Origin: Bacillus sp. J33
GTDB taxonomy: Bacteria; Bacillota; Bacilli; Bacillales; Cytobacillaceae
Reading direction: 5' to 3'
Length of the DNA stretch: 64,000 bases
NCBI RefSeq assembly: GCF_000518885.1
Contig: NZ_JAEL01000012.1
Coordinates: 19,941-83,940 of the forward strand
The notes under the pieces were generated by a model that saw only the letters and a list, made by a program, of their open reading frames with translations, searched no databases and was not told the DNA's origin. Of this stretch, positions 36,720 through 45,102 are shown piece by piece; position 1 is the stretch's first letter, and every line of letters starts with the position of its first letter. Made by a program: the position numbers and the translations under genes.

Positions 36720-36750
36720 CTATTAAAGGGGCAGCATTCCTGTAATGAAG
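36720..36750 (+). repeat. structured repeat, divergent part A
   Basis: CTATTAAAGGGGCAGCATTC then CTGTAATGAAGG. Lies just left of the IS110-family element; a similar copy is at 59650. Confidence 0.55.
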
Positions 36751-36853
36751 GAAAATGGAGTTTGAACAAAAAAATAACCTCTTGGTAGAATGAGAGAGTC
36801 CTGACGCTGGCCAGCAAAAAGGACAAATCTCACAAATACCAGGAGGCCTTAAA

Positions 36854-38149
36854 ATGAATTATAACCAGAATAAGAAGATTGCTCAAATATCTTCTCAAAC
36901 TCTTATTATAGGAGTCGATATTGCTAAATTCAAGCATGTGGCACGTGCACAGGATTTTAGAGGAATAGAGTTTGGATCTCCGTGTCAATTTGAAAATACA
37001 AAAGAAGGATTTGAACATTTTCTAAAATGGATTTCGGAAATCAAAAAAGAACAGCGTATGGATAAAGTGATGGTTGGCATGGAGCCAACAGGTCACTATT
37101 GGTTTAACCTGGCCCATATTTTAAAAGAAAACGGGATTAAATTTGTCGCTGTAAACCCCTTGCACGTCAAGAAAAGCAAGGAGTTAGATGATAACTCACC
37201 TACCAAAAACGATGTCAAAGATGCCAAAGTCATAGCTCAGCTGGTCAAGGACGGAAGATATGCCGAACCTACGATACCGCAAGGTGTTTATGCCGAACTC
37301 CGTGTGGCAAAGAAAATACGCGATCTACTAACCGAAGACCTTCAAACAGTCCAAGGACAGGTACACAATTGGATTGACCGGTATTTTCCGGAATTCCTGT
37401 CGGTGTTTAAGAAGTGGGAAGGCAAGGCAGCGTTACAATTCTTAAAGCTCTATGCCTTGCCACATGAAATTGCTGAATTCAACGAAGATGAACTGCTAAT
37501 CCATTTAAGAAAATCCGTATCCCGGAGTGTTGGAATAAACAAGATCCGGGAGTTAAAGCAAGCAGCCAGTAAATCCATCGGACTTCGACAAGGTGCTGAA
37601 ATGGCCAGGCTAGAGCTAAAAACCATTCTGGCTAAGTATGAATTAATCCAATTACAGTTCGAAGAATTGGATGCAAAAATAGATGGTCTGCTTGATGAAA
37701 TACCCGGTGTACCACAAATGTTAGCGATAAAAGGTGTGGGCAGGGATACTATTGCCGGCTTCTTTGCGGAAGTAGGGGATTTAAGCGACTACACTCATCC
37801 CCGGCAAATTATTAAGCTTGCCGGTTTAAGCTTAAAAGAAAATACATCCGGCAAGCACAAAGGACGAACGACCATCACAAAAAGAGGACGGAAGAAACTG
37901 AGGGCTCTGTTATTCAGGGTTTGTATGATTCTCGTCGCCAAAAATACAGCATTTAAGACATTGCATGCTTACTATACACAACGTCCGGATAATCCGTTAA
38001 AGAAGATGCAGTCCCTTATTGCCTTATGTAATAAACTGATTCGAATTTTCTTCAGTATTGGTAAAAAGCAATTTGAATTTGATGAAGGAAAGATGTTAAG
38101 GGATATTCCTCACCTTTCAGTAAAAAAGAACGCAGAAATGGCGGCTTAA
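36854..38149 (+). CDS. IS110-family transposase (DEDD)
   Basis: 431-residue recombinase with an N-terminal DEDD RuvC-like domain: TLIIGVDIAKFKHVARAQDF (Asp near 23), VMVGMEPTGHYWFNLAHILK (Glu near 76), SPTKNDVKDAKVIAQLVKDG (Asp pair near 122-125). The C-terminal Transposase_20 domain has IKGVGRDTIAGFFAEVGDLS, LAGLSLKENTSGKHKGRTTI (serine motif) and TKRGRKKLRALLFRVCMIL. Length is normal and the frame intact, so the element may be active. AGGAGG sits eight bases before the ATG. IS110 recombinases use an element-encoded bridge RNA for target choice. Confidence 0.95.
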   Translation: MNYNQNKKIAQISSQTLIIGVDIAKFKHVARAQDFRGIEFGSPCQFENTKEGFEHFLKWISEIKKEQRMDKVMVGMEPTGHYWFNLAHILKENGIKFVAVNPLHVKKSKELDDNSPTKNDVKDAKVIAQLVKDGRYAEPTIPQGVYAELRVAKKIRDLLTEDLQTVQGQVHNWIDRYFPEFLSVFKKWEGKAALQFLKLYALPHEIAEFNEDELLIHLRKSVSRSVGINKIRELKQAASKSIGLRQGAEMARLELKTILAKYELIQLQFEELDAKIDGLLDEIPGVPQMLAIKGVGRDTIAGFFAEVGDLSDYTHPRQIIKLAGLSLKENTSGKHKGRTTITKRGRKKLRALLFRVCMILVAKNTAFKTLHAYYTQRPDNPLKKMQSLIALCNKLIRIFFSIGKKQFEFDEGKMLRDIPHLSVKKNAEMAA

Positions 38150-38400
38150 CTCTGGTTTAGTTTAGATAAGTAGTAGTTATTGTTCTTATAGATTTTGGAG
38201 ACATTTGAAGCACGGATTAGTCGGCAAAGCAACTAAATTACGGGCCTGGACCCTGTGGGGCAGCATGGCCGACATCCACCTCATGGAAAGGTTGGACGAA
38301 GGAATTTGAGAGCGAAGACTCTGTGAGGTATGGGAGGGTAGACCTCCATGAGAAATGTGGACATCCACCAGTGCGCTCATATTTTGACTTATCCACCAAT
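38150..38400 (+). ncRNA. candidate bridge/seek RNA of the IS110-family element
   Basis: Non-coding sequence downstream of the transposase with many local pairings, for example GGCC...GGCC at 38245-38270, GTGGACATCCAC near 38358-38369, and two copies of GACATCCACC (38270s and 38361). In IS1111-type members the guide RNA is encoded between the transposase gene and the right end. Assignment rests on position and structure only. Confidence 0.45.
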
Positions 38401-38635
38401 TTTTGTAATAGGTTGGTTAGTGGGTTATAATTCTTTTTTCTTTAAGGGTCCAAATATATCCTTTCAAGTGATAAATCTCCAACAACAAAGGACTTACCGG
38501 CAGGTAATTAACTATGAAAATCTAAGAAAACAAGAGTAAACAGCCGTTTTCGCTTCTTTTATTGAGGGAGGATAATGTAAGAAGGGAATCAATTTATATT
38601 GATTACAAGAAGTAGGGACTTGATAAGTGAAATCA

Positions 38636-38728
38636 ATGAAAAAAGTGAATTATAAACCCGAAGGAATGAAAACAATCAATCCATATTTAATGGTGGAAAA
38701 TGTAGGAAAAAAGGGCGCTATTCTGTAA
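38636..38728 (+). pseudogene. VOC/PhnB-like gene, 5' fragment cut by repeat
   Basis: The ATG frame reads KKVNYKPEGMKTINPYLMVE then NVGKKGAIL and stop. The first 24 residues match the start of PhnB-like VOC proteins (KPEG...TINPYLMVENV). Similarity ends exactly where the structured repeat starts (AAAAAAGGGCGC), so the rest of the gene has been lost at the repeat junction. No strong ribosome site. Confidence 0.6.
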
Positions 38729-38780
38729 CAAGGATAAGCGCTCATTTTTCATTTTAGGGCCAGATTGTTTAATAAGAAGA
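38708..38780 (+). repeat. structured repeat, full form A+B
   Basis: GGGCGCTATTC, loop TGTAACAAG, GATAAGCGC, T-run, then TTTTAGGGCCAGATTGTTTA and ATAAGAAG. Confidence 0.85.
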
Positions 38781-38844
38781 GTCATTAAGAAATCCTTCCA
38801 TATTTGCAATAAATAGTGTGAAATTACACTAAAAGAGCAGGGTG

Positions 38845-38937
38845 TGAAAAAATGGAAGGGGATTCAGTATGTTGAAAAGGTGGATAATTTGGTTTATTAG
38901 TTTGCCGATTTTTCTAATTACCGGATATTTATGGTAA
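38845..38937 (+). CDS. possible 30-aa single-helix membrane peptide
   Basis: GTG frame reading KKWKGIQYVEKWIIWFISLP then IFLITGYLW and stop: a basic start followed by one membrane helix. A weak AGCAGGGT lies directly upstream. It lies 60 bp before a membrane protein gene. Too short to judge from sequence alone; it could be a chance frame. Confidence 0.3.
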
Positions 38938-38996
38938 TCAAGATTGAAATTGGTTGTTTAAATACTGTATTTTTTAAAAAGGAGGCGCCTGTTTTG

Positions 38997-39407
38997 ATGA
39001 ATGAGAAGAACTTAAAGATTATATTAGGGGTAATTTCAATTCTTACAGGACTTATTTATGTAATGGGTGTTTATGGACCAACTGAAGCCGAAGTTTCTAC
39101 TTGGGGTCTTTTAGCAATGATTATGGGCGGTTTGATGGTCTATTTTGGAATTGATAAAGGGAATAAAACTACTTTTATTTCAATACTAATTGTAATTCTC
39201 TTATCCATTATTCAAATTCCAGCTATTATTCTTTGGTTTATTTTTTCTGGTAGCAGTATATCAGATGGCACCCCACCAAGTTATTTTGTTGCAAACTGGA
39301 TTTATGCTACACCACATATCTTTATCGTACTTTTAGGATTGTTGTTCATTTTAGTATCATTTAAAACGAAAAGGAATTTAATAGTGCAAGAATCCAATAA
39401 CAAGTAA
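38997..39407 (+). CDS. hypothetical four-helix membrane protein
   Basis: 136-residue membrane protein with four hydrophobic segments (about residues 6-25, 38-55, 63-88, 105-128) and a basic C-terminus (SFKTKRNLIVQESNNK). I choose ATG 38997 with AAAGGAGG eleven bases upstream; TTG 38994 is nearly equivalent. The annotated-looking extension back to 38931 precedes the ribosome site. Not assigned to a family. One-gene unit between structured repeats at 38708 and 39460. Confidence 0.7.
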   Translation: MNEKNLKIILGVISILTGLIYVMGVYGPTEAEVSTWGLLAMIMGGLMVYFGIDKGNKTTFISILIVILLSIIQIPAIILWFIFSGSSISDGTPPSYFVANWIYATPHIFIVLLGLLFILVSFKTKRNLIVQESNNK

Positions 39408-39459
39408 AAACTTAGATTCCTTATGTGAATAATAAAAGGTATAAATATATAACTCTTAC

Positions 39460-39540
39460 TTTATTCAACAAACGGGCGCAATTCTGGAGTAAAGAATTGT
39501 GCCTTTCTATATGAAAAGGGCCAGATTCTTGAATAAGAGA
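39460..39540 (+). repeat. structured repeat, full form A+B
   Basis: TTTATTCAACAAACGGGCGC, then AATTCT/AGAATT around GGAGTAA, GTGCC, and ATGAAAAGGGCCAGATTCTT GAATAAGAG. The best complete copy. Confidence 0.85.
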
Positions 39541-39849
39541 AGGAAATATTAGAAAGTGAATCGAAGCCCTAAGTTAATGAATTAACGAGCAATTTCTTTC
39601 TTTATAGAGGGAGTTGAACAAACCAACAAAAAGCCGGTTTCTTAAAACATTGAGAGGATCTGCTTTTTTTGATTGAAAGTAGCTTAATGATGTAAATGTA
39701 TTTACCGGAATATACCAATAAACCTCTATTTTTAGCTCTGTAATATCAATTTAACTAATCAAAATAATTCCCTTTATATTTTACAAAGATTAAATTGCGA
39801 ATAAAAATAATGTGGTTTTCTGCTTTGACCAAAATTATGAGACTAAAAA

Positions 39850-39876
39850 TGAAACCAAAAATAATATGGCCATGTC
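39850..39876 (+). promoter_or_regulatory. putative ECF-sigma promoter
   Basis: TGAAACC, 16 bp, TGTC, 28 bases before the sigma start codon. Matches the -35 GAAAC / -10 CGTC-like pattern of ECF-controlled, autoregulated promoters, with one base off in the -10. Confidence 0.45.
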
Positions 39877-39904
39877 TAAAGAGTGAAAGAAAGGAGGTAC
39901 ATCA

Positions 39905-40477
39905 GTGGGAGATAAAGAATTGCATGAAATTTACCAAAATGACGAAATTGATATCAATTATCAAGATAAAGGAATAGTAATCGATCAACTAATGGACTTA
40001 TACGCGGAAAAGGTTTACCTACTGGCTTATTCATTTGTAAAGGATAGAGGTTTAGCCGAGGACATTTCACAAGAGGTTTTCCTAAAGGTTTATAAGTATC
40101 TAGATAGTTTTAGAGGAGAGGCGGCTTTAAAATCCTGGATATATCGCATCACTGTTAATACTTCCAAAGATTTTTTAAAGAAAAAGAGCATGAAGCAACT
40201 GCTATTAGAGAGTAGCTTTCTTGAAAATTTCAAGAGAACCGAAAGCGCTGAAACCTCTTTTCTTAAAGCTGTCCGAAATGAACAGCTTTTACAAACAATC
40301 TTAACTTTGCCAATGAAATATCGGGAAGTAATTGTACTCCATTATTTTTTTGATATCAAAGTTAATAAGCTTTCTTCGGTATTGGATTTAAATACAAATA
40401 CTGTTAAAACAAGGATTTCAAGAGGACGAGACATACTGAGACGGAAATTTGAAGCAAAGGAAGGAGATGTATTTTAG
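39905..40477 (+). CDS. ECF-type RNA polymerase sigma factor
   Basis: 190-residue extracytoplasmic-function sigma factor. Region 2 is seen at about 24-95 (YAEKVYLLAYSFVKDRGLAE, DISQEVFLKVYKYLDSFRGE, ALKSWIYRITVN) and region 4 at about 128-185 (LPMKYREVIVLHYFFDIKVN, NTVKTRISRGRDILRRK). Start GTG 39905 with AAGGAGG seven bases upstream. The last base of its stop is the first base of the downstream gene, whose product is a likely anti-sigma factor. The candidate promoter at 39850 suggests positive autoregulation. Signal unknown. Confidence 0.93.
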   Translation: MGDKELHEIYQNDEIDINYQDKGIVIDQLMDLYAEKVYLLAYSFVKDRGLAEDISQEVFLKVYKYLDSFRGEAALKSWIYRITVNTSKDFLKKKSMKQLLLESSFLENFKRTESAETSFLKAVRNEQLLQTILTLPMKYREVIVLHYFFDIKVNKLSSVLDLNTNTVKTRISRGRDILRRKFEAKEGDVF

Positions 40478-41553
40478 TGGAAAGAGAGCTTAAAAAGATA
40501 CATGAACATTACCGTAAAAATTATTTCAATGAAGAAATAGCCGATCGGATCAAAGGTAAAGTTCATCATGATATTAGAAACGCAGACATGATCCAACTGG
40601 AGAAAAAGCAGCGACAAAGCATAGCGAAAAGAATATCTTATGTTACTGCTGCCTGCTTAGTATTATTCGGGCTCTTCATTGGATCCGCATTTGTATCACC
40701 AGCAATTGCGGAAGTGGCCTCCAAAATACCATTTTTAAATAAGATTTTCGAACAGAAGCCTATTCATGAAGTTTTAATGGAGAAACTTAAGGATAAAGGC
40801 TATGATATTTCTGGAGCTGGCTATAGTGTTCAAGGGAAAACATATCATGTAACAGTAAAAGGATCAGAGGAATATTACAATCAAGTAAAGGCAGAAATAA
40901 AAAAAATCACAGAAGATGTCATTTCTTCAAGAGGATATGATGATTTTAAGGTTGAAGTAGGGAAAGAGCGGACAATTGAGCCGGGTGTTAATCCAGCAAA
41001 TGACCCTAAATATCGAGATAGTGAACTTGCGTTTGATGTATTGAAAGAGGTTGTGCCGAAATTACAGCAGCAAGGCTACAAAATTCATACTTATGGTGGT
41101 GGCTATACGGCTCCAAATGCTAAAGTTATTAGGTTAGATTTGGACATCGAAGACACAGAAAAACGTACAGATGAAATAGAGAAAGCAATCCTTGAAGGCA
41201 TTAAAAAGCAGGATATTAAAAAAGAAGTTACGATTAAATTCCATCCATTTAATGTTCAAAAAAGGGAAATTGAGAATAGATGGACCAGTGATGTATTGCC
41301 AGTCATTTGGGAAGGCATGTTAAGTAAAAAAGAGTACAAAACAAAAGGCGTCGGGTACTCCTATAAGAAAGGCACTTTTAACATTTTAATAACAACAACA
41401 ATGGATAAGTCAGACAACGAAGCACCTGAACTAGCAGACAAAATCGAAATAGTAATTCACGAATTCCTACAATCAGAAGACTTAAAAGATATCGTTGGTG
41501 ACACTCCTTATAAAATTGTCGTTCGAGATAAAGATGGTAAGGATATTAATTAA
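40477..41553 (+). CDS. membrane-anchored anti-sigma-like protein, DUF4030/DUF4179 type
   Basis: 358-residue single-pass protein: about 50 cytoplasmic residues, a helix at about 50-73 (YVTAACLVLFGLFIGSAFVS), then a large extracytoplasmic part. The external part has two related segments, around 105-155 (GYDISGAGYSVQGKTYHVTV) and around 285-355 (TKGVGYSYKKGTFNILITTT), as in DUF4030 proteins. The GTG start overlaps the sigma stop by one base, so production is coupled. Topology and position indicate an anti-sigma factor that holds the ECF sigma at the membrane. No protease-cleavage site can be read. Confidence 0.82.
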   Translation: MERELKKIHEHYRKNYFNEEIADRIKGKVHHDIRNADMIQLEKKQRQSIAKRISYVTAACLVLFGLFIGSAFVSPAIAEVASKIPFLNKIFEQKPIHEVLMEKLKDKGYDISGAGYSVQGKTYHVTVKGSEEYYNQVKAEIKKITEDVISSRGYDDFKVEVGKERTIEPGVNPANDPKYRDSELAFDVLKEVVPKLQQQGYKIHTYGGGYTAPNAKVIRLDLDIEDTEKRTDEIEKAILEGIKKQDIKKEVTIKFHPFNVQKREIENRWTSDVLPVIWEGMLSKKEYKTKGVGYSYKKGTFNILITTTMDKSDNEAPELADKIEIVIHEFLQSEDLKDIVGDTPYKIVVRDKDGKDIN

Positions 41554-41607
41554 AAAACAAGGCGAAACATCCACTATCGAGTATGGGCTAACAAAATAGA
41601 GCATCAC

Positions 41608-41660
41608 TTATTCAGTTATCGGGCGGATTTATGGAGTATCGATAAAAGCCCAACTTCTCA
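41608..41660 (+). repeat. structured repeat, degenerate part A
   Basis: TTATTCAGTTATCGGGCGGA, then TTTATGGAGTATCGATAAAA and GCCC. Confidence 0.55.
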
Positions 41661-41690
41661 ATTTTAATGCTGAGGAATTGGGCTTTTTAT
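41646..41690 (+). terminator. intrinsic terminator after sigma/anti-sigma operon
   Basis: AAGCCCAACTTCTCA and TGAGGAATTGGGCTT pair around ATTTTAATGC, followed by TTTTAT. It overlaps the 3' part of the repeat. Confidence 0.75.
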
Positions 41691-41805
41691 ATTGGAATTC
41701 CTTACTTAACGTTGTAAATCCGTTTTCCTGGCGCTACTCCTGTAATAAGAACCTAAAGAGAGATGGAACATTATGGTACAATTTGCAATTAAGGAGGGAT
41801 ATATA

Positions 41806-42078
41806 ATGTACGCCATTTTTCGTTGGATTGTTTTTATTTTTCTTGTATTCATTACATTTTTAATGGTATACAAAGGATTGGAATTATGGTCTCTTGGAAC
41901 AAATGTTGATGGTGACGGTATTGGAATACACTTTTTAGGATTAGAAATAAATGACCGAGTATCAGAAGGGAGTATTCCTACATATGCAGTTGGTTTCTTT
42001 GTTGCTAGTTTCATTGCTTTATTGATTGCCTTTACTCTTATAGGAAAAACTATTTTAAAGTTAAAAGCAGCAAGATAG
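41806..42078 (+). CDS. hypothetical two-helix membrane protein, 90 aa
   Basis: Not recognised. 90 residues with helices at about 6-25 and 62-84 and a basic C-terminus (GKTILKLKAAR). Start ATG 41806 with AAGGAGGG seven bases upstream; the earlier ATG at 41773 has no such site. A loop of about 35 residues between helices contains LWSLGTNVDGDGIGIHFLGL. Possibly in one unit with the next small gene 94 bp downstream. Confidence 0.7.
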   Translation: MYAIFRWIVFIFLVFITFLMVYKGLELWSLGTNVDGDGIGIHFLGLEINDRVSEGSIPTYAVGFFVASFIALLIAFTLIGKTILKLKAAR

Positions 42079-42171
42079 TAGCTTTATTAAGTGGGATTTT
42101 CTTTCAATTAAATTTAATACATCGAGATAAAGGGTGTATTTATGTTTATGTATCAGGGGGAATGGTAAAAA

Positions 42172-42504
42172 ATGAAAAATGATATTTTTACAAAAGTGAT
42201 TTTAAGTGGGATATTAGTTAGTTTAATTGTAATAGCATTCAAGTTAAATACCAACGAGAACATTTCATCATCAACTCCGAATGTCGAAGTCAATAACCAA
42301 GGTGGGAGAGTCGTCCAGATTGCACCTAATAGAGTTGGGGTTATTGACACAGGACATGGTAGTGGTTGGGAACAACTGGTTGTTTTTGAATATAATCCAG
42401 ATACAAAAAAGTTTGAAGTGGTTAGTTCCTTAACCTATGAGGATTATTTTAATCACCCTGAAGATTATGGTATTCCAGTAAGAGATGATAAATATGGAAA
42501 CTAA
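42172..42504 (+). CDS. hypothetical membrane-anchored protein, 110 aa
   Basis: Not recognised. An N-terminal helix (VILSGILVSLIVIAFKL, residues 9-25) anchors a small hydrophilic domain containing VVQIAPNRVGVIDTGHGSGW, EQLVVFEYNPDTKKFEVVSS and a C-terminal HPEDYGIPVRDDKYGN. GGGGG-rich upstream sequence gives the ribosome site. Helix could also be a signal peptide, but no clear cleavage site is present. It lies before a full structured repeat. Confidence 0.65.
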   Translation: MKNDIFTKVILSGILVSLIVIAFKLNTNENISSSTPNVEVNNQGGRVVQIAPNRVGVIDTGHGSGWEQLVVFEYNPDTKKFEVVSSLTYEDYFNHPEDYGIPVRDDKYGN

Positions 42505-42579
42505 TTTGTTATTAAACAAAATGGCCAATAGTGAAAGGCCATTATTAATGGCTTTGAGATTATCTTGAAATCGAGTCTT

Positions 42580-42650
42580 CTGTTAAAGGGCGTTATTCTG
42601 GAACAAGGATAAACGCTCATTTTTCATTTTAGGGCCAGATTAAATTAGGC
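42580..42650 (+). repeat. structured repeat, full form A+B
   Basis: GGGCGTTATTC, loop TGGAACAAG, GATAAACGC, T-run, TTTTAGGGCCAGATTAAATT. The GCGTT/AACGC arms are a compensating variant of GCGCT/AGCGC. Confidence 0.85.
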
Positions 42651-42735
42651 TTTTTAATATTGAATTTCCTTAACGTTGTAAATCCACCTGACACTAGCCC
42701 TAAAACATTAAAAAGGATTAAGAGGTATAGAACAA

Positions 42736-43209
42736 TTAATCTTCGTTCCTTTCTTTTAATGAAAATTCTTTCAGAATGTTCACTCCATCTAATATTATTA
42801 AGGTTGAGTCAAATGCTAATTTTTCAATACTTTTTAGATCGATATCATTTTTAATTCTATATTCAACATGAAATGACCCCTCTTTACCGGGTTCTATGCT
42901 ACCGGTTCCTCCATAACCCATTGGAGTCATTTTAATGAACTTGCTACCTCTTACCAATTCCATTTTGGAAGCTAACTTTTTGTTGGGTCTTATAACTATT
43001 TCAAGTCCGTAATAATTGTGCCCAGGATAATCAAATTCACTATTTATAGGGGTTGTACCTGTATTTTTCAATTTAATATCATAACGAAGAATTTTTTCTG
43101 CTTTAATAATAGTGGTTTCAATATTCGATATTTCCAATTGATCTGCTCTGTCAAATCCAGTAAGTGGAATTAATGTGATAAGCAAAATAATGAATATTAA
43201 TTTTCTAAT
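42736..43209 (-). CDS. hypothetical secreted protein with non-canonical start
   Basis: Read from ATT at 43209 the product is 157 residues and starts RKLIFIILLITLIPLTGF, a clean signal peptide. AGGAAGG lies eleven bases upstream of that codon. The first canonical codon, TTG at 43185, would cut the signal peptide's basic start and lacks a ribosome site. The mature part is beta-rich: DIKLKNTGTTPINSEFDYPG and GTGSIEPGKEGSFHVEYRIK resemble an Ig-like or DUF-type surface domain. Family not recognised. It is one of the few minus-strand genes in the array. Confidence 0.6.
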   Translation of the reverse strand: MRKLIFIILLITLIPLTGFDRADQLEISNIETTIIKAEKILRYDIKLKNTGTTPINSEFDYPGHNYYGLEIVIRPNKKLASKMELVRGSKFIKMTPMGYGGTGSIEPGKEGSFHVEYRIKNDIDLKSIEKLAFDSTLIILDGVNILKEFSLKERNED

Positions 43210-43269
43210 TATAGTTCAATCCTTCCTATATAAAATAAATTCGGATATAGTATTTACGTTAAAATTAGG

Positions 43270-43380
43270 GTTATTCAACAAACCCGTTCAAGAAGCACAA
43301 TCGTTATTCCGTAAAAGGGCGCATTTCTTGAATAAGAGATGTGCTTTTTCATGAAAAGGGCCAAATTCTTAAATAAGACA
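43270..43380 (+). repeat. structured repeat, double copy
   Basis: TTATTCAACAAACCCGTTCA, then GGGCGCATTTCTT, loop GAAT, AAGAGATGTGC, TTTTTC, ATGAAAAGGGCCAAATTCTT and AAATAAGAC. Confidence 0.8.
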
Positions 43381-43515
43381 TTCTTTTTATTGTTGGTGAA
43401 TTGTGCTGATATTTGAATAACTGTACTTATAAAACCAGAATATTCTTGTACATGATCAGTAGAACTATTGTAAAATAATAGAAGTGTTCATTACATAGGG
43501 AGGATAATTAAGAGT

Positions 43516-44919
43516 ATGAAAGATTATAAACTTATAGCAGGCTGTTTTTCTCTAATTTTATTACTGCTTCTGCTAGGAGGGTGCTCCGAGAAGAGTGAAA
43601 CAAATGCTGATAGCCCGAAACCATCTAAGAAAGAAAAGATAAATGAAACCATTCCAGTAGCCCCAAGAGATTTAGAGGCAATGATTGCGCAAAAGCCAGG
43701 TATTCTCGTTAAAGAGCATTTGGATCCTGAACTAGAAGTGCTGAATGGCTGGGATGCTAATAAGTATACTGAATTTCTAGATAAGACATTTAAACCGTTA
43801 GTAGAAAAAGAGCTCCAAGCTTATTTTGAGAAGAATAAAGATTTAACAAGCGACAAAGTCTATGATTTACTCGTATACCAGCTTGGTTCTGGCCAATACA
43901 AAACCTATTACGATGAATTGGGTGCCTTTGAGCACGGGCATGAAATGCCGGAGCTTCCTGAAGGGGAAGAGGAAATTGAAATCGCAAAGAAACAGAAAAC
44001 GAATGTGGTTATTTTAATAGACGCTAGCGGAAGTATGAATGCAGAAGTATCGGGTGGAGTAAAAATGGAGCTTGCAAAAGAGACAATTAAGCAATTTACA
44101 GATGAACTGCCAGAGGACGTCAACGTTTCTCTCCTTGCATATGGACACGTAGGTTCTGGAAGTGATGCTGATAAAGCCAAGTCCTGCAAAGCCATTGATG
44201 TTGTCTACCCACTAAATTCTTATAATAGCGACGCCTTCAATAAAGCAATAGATTCCTTTCAAGCTAATGGATGGACCCCTCTTGCAGGTGCAATGGAAAA
44301 AGCAAACGAACTCCTCTCTTCTTATAATAAAGAAGAATACAAAAATATTGTATACATTGTGAGTGATGGCATCGAAACCTGTGACGGTGACCCCATTGAA
44401 GCGGCCAAAAAATTAAATGACAGTAATATTGAAGCGAAAGTCAATATTATCGGATTTGATGTCGATGATGAAGGACAAAAGCACCTGAAACAAGTAGCTG
44501 AAGCAAGCGATGGAAAATATGCAACCGTTCGTGATAAGTCAGAGCTTGAGGACCTCGTACTGAAGAAATGGAAACCAAGCATTTTCCAAGTTTTCTCGAC
44601 ACAAGGGATTTTACTGCACGAAACGGTTGATCAAATGGAACGTTTAAACCAACTATATCTTCCTTTATATACGGCTTCTGAGCGTGAACAAAATCGAATC
44701 ACAAGCGCCGTTTATTATCTGCAGGATAATGATTTCATCTCCCGAGAAATTGGCGAACAAGTCATAGACCAAGCAGAACAAATGCATAAGATTCGCCATA
44801 GCCAGTTTGAAGAAATTAGAAATCAAAAAGAGACAGAAGCACAACAGGCAAGAGATGAAATCGACGCTAAGGTAAAGGCATGGAAAGACAAGTGGTATAA
44901 AGAATTAGAAAAAGAGTAG
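43516..44919 (+). CDS. VWA-domain lipoprotein
   Basis: 467-residue lipoprotein, signal peptide with lipobox LLGGC (Cys about 23), then a linker and a von Willebrand A domain from about 160 to 345. The metal-ion site is intact: VVILIDASGSMNAEV near 165-178, with NGWTPLAGAMEKA (Thr) near 253 and IVSDGIETCDGDP (Asp) near 288. A C-terminal helical tail follows (ETEAQQARDEIDAKVKAWKD). The layout resembles B. subtilis YwmC/YwmD surface proteins. AGGGAGG precedes the ATG. Probably surface-exposed adhesion or envelope protein; partner unknown. Confidence 0.88.
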   Translation: MKDYKLIAGCFSLILLLLLLGGCSEKSETNADSPKPSKKEKINETIPVAPRDLEAMIAQKPGILVKEHLDPELEVLNGWDANKYTEFLDKTFKPLVEKELQAYFEKNKDLTSDKVYDLLVYQLGSGQYKTYYDELGAFEHGHEMPELPEGEEEIEIAKKQKTNVVILIDASGSMNAEVSGGVKMELAKETIKQFTDELPEDVNVSLLAYGHVGSGSDADKAKSCKAIDVVYPLNSYNSDAFNKAIDSFQANGWTPLAGAMEKANELLSSYNKEEYKNIVYIVSDGIETCDGDPIEAAKKLNDSNIEAKVNIIGFDVDDEGQKHLKQVAEASDGKYATVRDKSELEDLVLKKWKPSIFQVFSTQGILLHETVDQMERLNQLYLPLYTASEREQNRITSAVYYLQDNDFISREIGEQVIDQAEQMHKIRHSQFEEIRNQKETEAQQARDEIDAKVKAWKDKWYKELEKE

Positions 44920-44944
44920 GACAAAGAAGGACTTAAATGCGTAC

Positions 44945-44985
44945 AAAAAAGGCGCTATTTGAGTAATAGGTTCTGTTTTCGAGTA
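44945..44985 (+). repeat. structured repeat, degenerate
   Basis: AAAAAAGGCGCTATTTGAGT then AATAGGTTCTGTTTTC. Confidence 0.45.
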
Positions 44986-45075
44986 CAAAGCTTAAATAAC
45001 ATTACAAAAAGTTGGTTTGAAATAAAGTCGCACCGTTTTAAACAAAGTTTAACCGTTTATAAAAAAGTTTGATCA

Positions 45076-45102
45076 AAAATCCTGTATTGCAGGATTTTTT
45101 TC
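45076..45102 (+). terminator. intrinsic terminator
   Basis: AAATCCTG and CAGGATT around TATTG, followed by seven T. Downstream of the VWA lipoprotein gene. Confidence 0.85.

Larger units (their letters stand above)
36770..38400 (+). mobile_element. IS110-family insertion sequence (ends approximate)
   Basis: One transposase gene flanked by about 85 bp on the left and about 250 bp of structured non-coding sequence on the right. No terminal inverted repeats or target duplications were identifiable, as expected for IS110/IS1111 elements. The long 3' non-coding part resembles IS1111-type organisation. Boundaries are estimates and need comparison with other copies. Confidence 0.7.
39408..39904. 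other. intergenic region before the ECF sigma gene
   Basis: About 500 bp with a full structured repeat (39460-39540), an A/T-rich stretch with a T-run at 39660, and an ECF-like promoter at 39850. The short + frame at 39795 overlaps the sigma gene in another frame and is not convincing. Confidence 0.6.
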
